Assembly: GCA_041740495.1 (NCBI GenBank)
Contig: JBGSLW010000300.1
Span: forward strand, 1-7,423
DNA length: 7,423 nucleotides
Direction: 5' to 3'
DNA from: JANMEB01 sp041740495
Lineage (GTDB): Bacteria; Planctomycetota; Planctomycetia; Pirellulales; Pirellulaceae
In this document: piece by piece, positions 1 to 4,601 of the stretch
Numbering within the stretch: position 1 is the first letter of the stretch
Layout of the letters: every line of letters starts with the position of its first letter
Notes under the pieces: generated by a model
What the model was told of the DNA's origin: nothing
The model's database searches: none
What the model saw: only the letters and a program-made list of their open reading frames with translations
Program-made: the position numbers and the translations under genes

Positions 1-999
1 CGAGGGGTCCCGGTTGCACTCCCCGCGCTGGCGCCCACCGGAGCAACGCCGACGCGACTGGACTTGGCCGCCTGGCTGGTCTCCCCGGAGCATCCGTTGA
101 CGGCGCGCGTGGCGGTCAACCGAGTCTGGCAGAATTTTTTCGGCCGAGGACTCGTGGAAACCGCGGAAGATTTCGGGGTGCAAGGATCGCCCCCGTCGCA
201 TCCTCTGTTGCTCGATTGGATGGCGCGCGATTTCGTCCAGCACGGTTGGGACTATCAACGGCTATGTCGCCAGATCGTCTTGAGCGCGACTTACCGCCAG
301 ACCTCGGTGGTGGACGCGGCGACACGCGAGCTCGATCCGAAGAACGAGTGGCTGGCGCGCGGTCCGGCGCGGCGGCTCTCCGCGGAGATGCTCCGCGATT
401 TGGCACTGTTCGCCGGCGAGTTGTTGGAGGATCGCTTGGACGGCCCCCCCGTATCTCCCTACCAGCCCGAAGGTTTGTGGACGGAGAACAATTCGTTTTC
501 GCCGGGGTATCGGCTCAGCAGCGGCGCCGACCTCCATCGCCGCAGCTTGTACAGCATCTGGAAACGCACGGCGCCTTTGCCCAATATGATGGCGTTGGAC
601 GCCGTGGAACGGGAAACCTGCGTCGCCCGCCGCACTCCGACGAATACGCCGCTGGCCGCGTTTGTGTTGCTGAACGATCCGCAATTCGTCGAAGCGGCCA
701 ACCACCTGGCCGTCAGGCTAGCCCCCGCGGCCACCCTGTCCGATCGCCAGCGGTGCGACGGCATGTTTCTGCGACTGATCGGCCGATCGCCGACGACGCG
801 GGAGGCAGAGATCGCACTTGCGGCACTCGATCAACAGCGGCAATGGTTTCGGGAAAACACCGGGGATGCCGAAAAGCTGTTGGCTGTGGGGGGCGAACCA
901 CCGCCTCTGCCCCAGGGCTCGTCCGCCGCCGATGTTGCGGCCTGGTCGATGGTTGTACAAGCACTTTTGAATAGTGATGGTTGCGTTTGGAGTCGTTAG
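1..999 (+). CDS. DUF1553 / PSD1 domain protein, C-terminal part (5' end outside window)
   Basis: The reading frame is open from base 1 to the TAG at 997-999, giving 332 codons of a longer protein; the TTG at 64 is internal, because family-like sequence (TRLDLAAWLVSPEHPLTAR) begins before it. Recognisable PSD1 blocks are VNRVWQNFFGRGLVET at about codons 39-54, DFGVQGSPPSHPLLLDW at about 57-73, SATYRQTS near 95, ARGPARRLSAEMLRD near 118-132, RRSLYSIWKRTAPLP near 180, and VERETCVARRTPTNTPLAA followed by FVLLNDPQFVEAA at about 202-233. In planctomycetes such proteins usually carry an N-terminal signal peptide, a cytochrome-like PSCyt1 domain and DUF1549 before this part, and are thought to be exported; their biochemical role is not established. 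The gene after a PSD1 gene is often a DUF1501 protein, but here it is upp, 14 nt downstream. The C-terminus (ALLNSDGCVWSR) ends where the family normally ends, so I see no frameshift. Confidence 0.93.
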   Translation, partial: RGVPVALPALAPTGATPTRLDLAAWLVSPEHPLTARVAVNRVWQNFFGRGLVETAEDFGVQGSPPSHPLLLDWMARDFVQHGWDYQRLCRQIVLSATYRQTSVVDAATRELDPKNEWLARGPARRLSAEMLRDLALFAGELLEDRLDGPPVSPYQPEGLWTENNSFSPGYRLSSGADLHRRSLYSIWKRTAPLPNMMALDAVERETCVARRTPTNTPLAAFVLLNDPQFVEAANHLAVRLAPAATLSDRQRCDGMFLRLIGRSPTTREAEIALAALDQQRQWFRENTGDAEKLLAVGGEPPPLPQGSSAADVAAWSMVVQALLNSDGCVWSR

Positions 1000-1013
1000 G
1001 CTTAAAAGAATAT

Positions 1014-1634
1014 ATGAGCGTCGTCGTTCTCAACCATCCGTTGGTTCAATGTCATTTGTCGGTCATCCGCAATCGGACCACGGACAATGCCGAGTTCCGG
1101 GCGGGGATTCGACGGCTGACGATGTTGTTGGCCTGCGAGGCGACTCGCGACCTGGAGATTTCCCCTTGCGAAGTGGAAACGCCGCTGGCTTGCTGCACGG
1201 GTCAACAACTGGCCTCGCGCGTCGGTCTGGTGCCGATTCTGCGGGCGGGCCTGGGTATGGTCGACCCGTTGCTGGAGCTGATCCCGCAAGCCGAAGTTTG
1301 GCACTTGGGGTTGTACCGCGATGAAGCGACGGCCGAGCCGATTCAATACTACAGTCGACTTTCCCATGACTCGCCGGTCGACATCGCGTTCGTATTGGAT
1401 CCGATGTTGGCGACGGGGGGCTCGACCGACTTGGCCTGTCAGACGCTAAAAGCGTGGGGAGCCCGGCAAATACTCGTGCTCTCGGTGATCTCTGCGCCGG
1501 AAGGGATTTCCGCCGTTCAGACACGTCATCCCGATGTTCGCATCTTGACATGTGTCGTCGACGAGCGCTTGAACGATCGAAAGTTTATCGTGCCCGGGTT
1601 GGGCGACGCCGGTGATCGGATCTTCAATACGTAG
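1014..1634 (+). CDS. upp: Uracil phosphoribosyltransferase
   Basis: This cytosolic pyrimidine-salvage enzyme converts uracil and PRPP to UMP and pyrophosphate. The 206-residue product matches the usual bacterial Upp length (about 208) and aligns without gaps of note to the E. coli type. It starts MSVVVLNHPLVQCHLSVIRN (compare the family's KHPLVxHKLxxMR), has VPILRAGLGMVDPLL at residues 73-87, YRDEATAEPIQYY at 101-113, the PRPP-binding loop VLDPMLATGGST at 127-138, APEGI at 161-165, HPDV at 172-175 and the uracil-binding C-terminus IVPGLGDAGDRIF at 192-204. The ATG at 1014 is chosen because it aligns with the N-terminus of known Upp proteins; an in-frame TTG at 981 would add 11 residues and overlap the PSD1 gene. 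The Shine-Dalgarno is poor (only an AAAAGAA stretch just upstream). It lies 14 nt after the PSD1 stop and 22 nt before the next gene, so it is probably part of one transcript. All key motifs are intact, and I expect an active enzyme. Confidence 0.97.
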   Translation: MSVVVLNHPLVQCHLSVIRNRTTDNAEFRAGIRRLTMLLACEATRDLEISPCEVETPLACCTGQQLASRVGLVPILRAGLGMVDPLLELIPQAEVWHLGLYRDEATAEPIQYYSRLSHDSPVDIAFVLDPMLATGGSTDLACQTLKAWGARQILVLSVISAPEGISAVQTRHPDVRILTCVVDERLNDRKFIVPGLGDAGDRIFNT

Positions 1635-1646
1635 TCGCGGCGGAGC

Positions 1647-1651
1647 GGGAG
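1647..1651 (+). promoter_or_regulatory. Ribosome binding site deciding the start at 1657
   Basis: GGGAG lies 5 nt before the ATG at 1657. It supports this ATG over the in-frame GTGs at 1612 and 1651; the first of these would overlap upp, and the second would destroy the spacing. Confidence 0.5.
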
Positions 1652-1656
1652 TGGCC

Positions 1657-2226
1657 ATGTCGCAATCAGGCGCCAAATCGTCGGCATTCCAATGTCCGCA
1701 TTGTGGAGGGAAGTTCGCGCTGCCGCCGGACTTCAAGGCGCAACGGGTTCGCTGCCCGCACTGTAGCCAAGCCATCGCGCTCCCGCCGGCCGCGACAAGT
1801 CCTCTCGAACCCACGGACCGCCCCACGCCATCGACGACGATCGCGCCTCCCATGCCGGGTACGACGCTGGCGACCCTCGAATCCACTCAGGCGATCGAAG
1901 AGACCTCCGCCGCCGAGGTCGATGCCGATCAAGCGGCCAGGTTGGAGCGGGCTGGGCAATTGCTCCCCCCCAAATTCACGGCCAGATCCCAGCAACTCCC
2001 CACGGCATCGGGCAGTGAAGCCGCCGTACTCATCCCGACCGCCGAAGGGGGATTCACTCCGGTTGCGGCCGACCTTGTCCGAGTCTCCCATCGAGGCCGT
2101 GAAGTGACGCTGCGGCGCGCGCGTCCCACTTTCCTGGGGACATGGCTCCCGGCGATCGTCGTCCTGTTATGCGCACTCCTACTAGTCGCCGCGTTCTTTG
2201 GGCTGTTGCGCTCCCCCAAAAATTAG
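1657..2226 (+). CDS. Zinc-ribbon protein with C-terminal membrane anchor, unknown function
   Basis: The product has 189 residues. At the N-terminus two CPHC knuckles (Cys13/Cys16 and Cys33/Cys36) frame a 16-residue spacer with the pattern FQCPHCGGKFALPPDF...RVRCPHC. This is an MJ0042/zinc-ribbon-like module that planctomycetes and myxobacteria often place at the front of membrane or regulatory proteins. Residues about 45-160 are Pro/Thr/Ala/Glu-rich and look largely disordered, with a slightly more ordered piece at 120-158 (AAVLIPTAEGGFTPVAADLVRVSHRGREVTLRR). A single hydrophobic helix follows at about 164-184, and the protein ends with a short tail RSPKN. The layout suggests a tail-anchored protein with the zinc ribbon in the cytoplasm, although orientation is inferred. 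No enzyme motif is present and I cannot assign a function. The TAG stop at 2224-2226 overlaps the first bases of the downstream repeat element by two bases. It is the last gene of the plus-strand run. Confidence 0.85.
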   Translation: MSQSGAKSSAFQCPHCGGKFALPPDFKAQRVRCPHCSQAIALPPAATSPLEPTDRPTPSTTIAPPMPGTTLATLESTQAIEETSAAEVDADQAARLERAGQLLPPKFTARSQQLPTASGSEAAVLIPTAEGGFTPVAADLVRVSHRGREVTLRRARPTFLGTWLPAIVVLLCALLLVAAFFGLLRSPKN

Positions 2227-2433
2227 CCGCCAGGCGCTAGCCTGCGGTTTCTTAAGGCGCACGACTCCGGTTTCTTAAGGCGCTAGCCTGCGGTTTCTTA
2301 AGGCGCACGACTCCGGTTTCTTAAGGCGCACGCCTCCGGTTTCTTAAGGCGCACGCCTGCGGCTGTCAATTTCGCTAACCGGCCGTTTCGCAGCCGTGAA
2401 CTCGCGGAAACCGCAGGCTAGCGCCAGGCGGCT
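2225..2433. repeat. Inverted repeat flanking the intergenic repeat array
   Basis: The 26-base left arm at 2225-2250 and the right arm at 2408-2433 are reverse complements with one mismatch; the shared core reads GGCGCTAGCCTGCGG in one direction and CCGCAGGCTAGCGCC in the other. The right-arm segment 2408-2425 is also an 18-base perfect complement of the second copy of the unit at 2279-2296, and its GCCTGCGG/CCGCAGGC part can pair with 2355-2362, so several alternative stems are possible. The pair lies between two convergent genes and may stop transcription from either side, but no T-run follows, so a standard intrinsic terminator is not supported. A related copy occurs at 7371. This looks like a dispersed REP-like extragenic palindrome. 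Confidence 0.85.
2233..2370. repeat. Tandem array of six 23-bp units with 46-bp higher-order duplication
   Basis: Units begin at 2233, 2256, 2279, 2302, 2325 and 2348. All start GGCGC and the first five end CGGTTTCTTAA. Type A has TAGCCTG after GGCGC, and type B has ACGACTC. The order is A-B-A-B-C-D, where C differs from B by one base (ACGCCTC) and D has ACGCCTG but a decayed end. The A-B pair 2233-2278 is repeated exactly at 2279-2324, which points to recent slippage or unequal exchange by a two-unit step. The unit has no good reading frame and lies wholly outside genes. It is not a CRISPR: the period is only 23 bp and there are no unique spacers. Confidence 0.95.
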
Positions 2434-2471
2434 GATTTATTTACAGGCGGCTGATTTAATTTCAGGCGGCT
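2425..2471. repeat. Short direct repeat, 19-bp period (2.5 copies)
   Basis: CAGGCGGCTGATTTA occurs at 2425 and again at 2444. A third, partial copy (CAGGCGGCT) starts at 2463, and GGGCTGATTT recurs at 2481-2490. The first copy overlaps the outer end of the inverted-repeat right arm, so this second array seems to have grown from the edge of that element. The rest of the gap up to 2501 shows nothing recognisable. Confidence 0.8.
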
Positions 2472-2501
2472 TGTAGTAGTGGGCTGATTTGCAACTCGCG
2501 G

Positions 2502-4187
2502 CTAGAACAGCCATTCCGGACGAAACAGCATCAAGACGCCGAGGGTGGCGATTGCGATCCCGCTGATCAGCTTCAGCCAGCGGCCGTGATGTTCCTGCAT
2601 CTTGGTCTTTTCCAACGTCAGAACGACGGCAGCGACCATCAAACCGTCGTCGAACATGTAGGCGATGTTGTACAGAACAAGGTAGCCGTAGTTTTCCCAC
2701 CGCGAGTAATCGTGTTGCGTGAGAATCTGGGTGTACAGCGCCGGCAATCCGGCGGTACACAGCAGCTCGACCACGTTCACCAGTAGCGCCAGGATGCAGA
2801 CGCCGATCATCGCCCCCAGCAAATTCTCGGCGCTGACGATGGCCCGCACGCGCTGGTAAATCCCCGGCTTGGCGGATTCGGGGATCGAGAGCGATGGCCC
2901 CTGGTGGAACGCGAAAAAATCCTTGATGTGGATGGCGCCCACCAGGATCGCAATCACTGCCAGGCTGATCTGCACGGGACGCAGGTAACCCACCAGCAGG
3001 AAAACATTCAGCCAGGCCGCCATGAATGCGAAGTAGACAGCGCCGCTCACCAGAACGAAGGTACCCGCCACCAGCAGGATTCGCCGGCGACTATGCAAGT
3101 TCACCAGGATCGATAGGAGGAACAAGAGCACCCACATCGCACATGGGTTGAATCCGTCCACCAGACCGACGATCAGGGTGAACGCGGGCATCCCCCAATC
3201 GCCGACGGCGACTCGCCCCATCCACGGGAGTTCGATCGTCGGAGGTACGTCGGGCTCCAATGCGGGTTCATCTGGAAATGGCAGCTGATCGTGGGGCGGC
3301 ACCGCGTCGGGAATCGGCAACGCATCCTGCCGGCCAACCGACACATAGTGTACACGTGTATACGTACTGCCCACGCAAAGGCCTAACGTCCCGAGTGCGT
3401 TCGGCCCGAGCCGAAACAGCGCACGGATCGATCCCGAATCATCGCCGGAGTCTGGCGGCGCGGTTGGCGGCGCCCCCGATTTCGATGGCTCCGGCGCCGT
3501 CCATTTGTCCAGAAGTTCGGTCAACCGAGTTCCGCTCGAACGCGGCCCATCGAAACCAACCACCATCTGGTTGAACAGGTGGAATACCGGCGTGCTGGTC
3601 GCGGCCCGCCGGTACCGAGCCACCAGCTGGTTCAGGGCGTCCCGGGCCGCCGTGTCGACGCCGATGTCCCGATAGTGGAACTCGAATGCCGGATACTGGC
3701 TACGAATCTCTGCCACAAACTTCTTGGCCTCCGCACAGCGGGAGCAGCCGGCCCGAACGTAGATATCGATCCGAAATGCCTTTTCCAACCTGCGGGTCAG
3801 CTCGTCCCGGTTGGGCATCGCATGCAGGATCGTATTGGCGCCGTACCACAACGGCAGTTGCGGCTGCACCAAGCGCCCGGCCGCCGCAATTTTCTCCAGG
3901 CGCTGCTGGGCGACGGTCCGAGCTTCTTCGGTTCCATGGCCCCGGTCCAAGTCATACCGGCGCACGCGAATTCCACCGCGCTCTTCCGCGAATTTCTCCG
4001 CGGCCACCACCATTTCCAGTTGCTCCGGCTGACTCCCGTCGAAGTAAACCTCCAACGAGGCCACCCGACGCCCCTCGAGTGATTGTTCTCCCGCGGGACT
4101 CACCTGGGCGAGGCCTGGTTGCGCACTACCGATCGCCAGCGCCGACCACAGGCACCACGTCAGGACGCCAACCAACAAACGACGCAT
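2502..4187 (-). CDS. Tandem thioredoxin-fold (glutaredoxin-like) protein fused to CcdA/DsbD-like membrane domain
   Basis: The product has 561 residues from the ATG at 4187. Residues 1-28 form a signal peptide or anchor (MRRLL, a hydrophobic stretch, then ending near GLAQ). Residues about 43-136 look like a thioredoxin fold without a CxxC pair (LEVYFDGSQPEQ; QPQLPLW may hold the cis-proline). Residues 139-229 form a second fold with an active-site pair CSRC (Cys148/Cys151) and a cis-proline motif TSTPVFHLF (Pro200). An acidic, proline-rich linker covers about 231-325. The last part has six predicted helices (about 334-363, 370-392, 404-424, 456-485, 500-526, 537-556) with FNPCAMW (Cys349) in the first and ELLCTAGLP (Cys477) in the fourth, and it ends in RPEWLF. 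Paired Pro-Cys/Cys helices are the hallmark of CcdA/DsbD thiol transporters, so I infer that electrons pass from cytoplasmic thioredoxin through Cys349/Cys477 to the outside CSRC centre. The natural target is unknown. An in-frame TTG at 4196 has a better Shine-Dalgarno and would add three residues. Confidence 0.88.
   Translation of the reverse strand: MRRLLVGVLTWCLWSALAIGSAQPGLAQVSPAGEQSLEGRRVASLEVYFDGSQPEQLEMVVAAEKFAEERGGIRVRRYDLDRGHGTEEARTVAQQRLEKIAAAGRLVQPQLPLWYGANTILHAMPNRDELTRRLEKAFRIDIYVRAGCSRCAEAKKFVAEIRSQYPAFEFHYRDIGVDTAARDALNQLVARYRRAATSTPVFHLFNQMVVGFDGPRSSGTRLTELLDKWTAPEPSKSGAPPTAPPDSGDDSGSIRALFRLGPNALGTLGLCVGSTYTRVHYVSVGRQDALPIPDAVPPHDQLPFPDEPALEPDVPPTIELPWMGRVAVGDWGMPAFTLIVGLVDGFNPCAMWVLLFLLSILVNLHSRRRILLVAGTFVLVSGAVYFAFMAAWLNVFLLVGYLRPVQISLAVIAILVGAIHIKDFFAFHQGPSLSIPESAKPGIYQRVRAIVSAENLLGAMIGVCILALLVNVVELLCTAGLPALYTQILTQHDYSRWENYGYLVLYNIAYMFDDGLMVAAVVLTLEKTKMQEHHGRWLKLISGIAIATLGVLMLFRPEWLF
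3348..3367. other. 20-bp alternating purine-pyrimidine tract with nested palindromes
   Basis: Every step from 3348 to 3367 alternates purine and pyrimidine. The run contains the perfect palindromes GTGTACAC (3348-3355), TACACGTGTA (3351-3360), GTATAC (3358-3363) and TACGTA (3361-3366). It lies inside the linker-coding part of the CcdA/DsbD-like gene. Such tracts can form Z-DNA under supercoiling; a role here is speculation. Confidence 0.5.
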
Positions 4188-4203
4188 ACCGATCAAACCG
4201 ATT

Positions 4204-4209
4204 CTCCCC
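4204..4209 (-). promoter_or_regulatory. Shine-Dalgarno favouring TTG start at 4196 for the redox protein
   Basis: On the minus strand GGGGAG is followed by 7 nt and then an in-frame TTG (4196-4194). The same motif is 16 nt from the ATG at 4187, which is too far for normal use. If it is real, the protein begins with three additional residues (M-I-G) before MRRLL; the signal peptide is hardly changed. Confidence 0.45.
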
Positions 4210-4243
4210 GAGGTGACCGATCGATCGAGTTGCAATCGTTGTG

Positions 4244-4270
4244 CCAGGCGAATTCGCTGGGTCCGCCTGG
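4244..4270. repeat. Inverted repeat in the leader of the redox gene
   Basis: CCAGGCG (4244-4250) and CGCCTGG (4264-4270) are perfect complements around a 13-base loop. They lie 57-83 bases before the ATG of the minus-strand gene. This may be a transcript hairpin or a regulator site; no known operator is recognised. Confidence 0.4.
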
Positions 4271-4516
4271 AATACGATCCTGCCGGCCGCAAGAGCACCA
4301 CCAGCGTTCGCGGGGGATAGAACCGTTTCCATCGGGGAGCCAGAAAACTTGGGATTTGATCGATATTGGCGTTGAACCGTCGGCGGCAGGCGTACGTCGA
4401 TCGACATGTCTCGTTTGCCTCAAGATGCGTACGCAAGCGGCTGGCGGCAAAGCCAATGTGCTGCGTGCGGAAACGGAGCAGTGAACTTGGTAGCGTGTAT
4501 CCAAACCGCTCAGCTT

Positions 4517-4545
4517 TTGTCCTCGACCGACCTTTGTCATACGAT
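4517..4545 (+). promoter_or_regulatory. Candidate sigma-70-type promoter for the ATPase gene
   Basis: TTGTCC (4517-4522) and TACGAT (4540-4545) are separated by exactly 17 bases; each matches four of six consensus positions. Transcription would start near 4552, leaving a leader of about 50 nt before the ATG at 4602. This is a consensus match only, and housekeeping promoter rules in planctomycetes are not well defined. Confidence 0.35.
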
Positions 4546-4601
4546 AGTCCCTTGTTTGCGTTGAGTGTCCTTAGAGCCCATTCCATTACCCTCGCAATTC
4601 G

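Larger units (their letters stand above)
4188..4601. other. Divergent intergenic control region
   Basis: This 414-bp space separates two divergent genes. I see no convincing gene: a minus-strand frame stays open through it, but the peptide is Arg-rich and unlike any family I know, and it runs on antisense to the ATPase. The region holds a 7-bp inverted repeat (4244-4270), the 10-bp palindromes GTCGATCGAC (4396-4405) and TGCGTACGCA (4426-4435), a candidate plus-strand promoter (4517-4545) and a Shine-Dalgarno for the minus-strand gene (4204-4209). No riboswitch fold was recognised, including the yybP-ykoY type sometimes found before metal-export ATPases. Confidence 0.6.

Noticed and set aside
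981..1013. TTG start for upp at 981
   Set aside because: It would add 11 residues absent from other Upp proteins and overlap the PSD1 gene; the ATG at 1014 aligns with the family's N-terminus.
2233..2370. CRISPR array
   Set aside because: The units abut directly with a 23-bp period and there are no unique spacers and no cas genes nearby.
2227..2501. Standard intrinsic terminators in the convergent gap
   Set aside because: Long GC-rich stems are possible but none is followed by a run of T in either direction.
3260..4484. Several plus-strand open frames opposite the redox gene
   Set aside because: They have no family resemblance and skewed Arg/Pro/Ser composition, whereas the minus strand encodes clear CxxC, NPC and LCTAGLP motifs.
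4188..4601. Metal-sensing riboswitch before the ATPase
   Set aside because: No conserved yybP-ykoY-like core or other known riboswitch motif could be recognised; the candidate promoter also leaves only a leader of about 50 nt.
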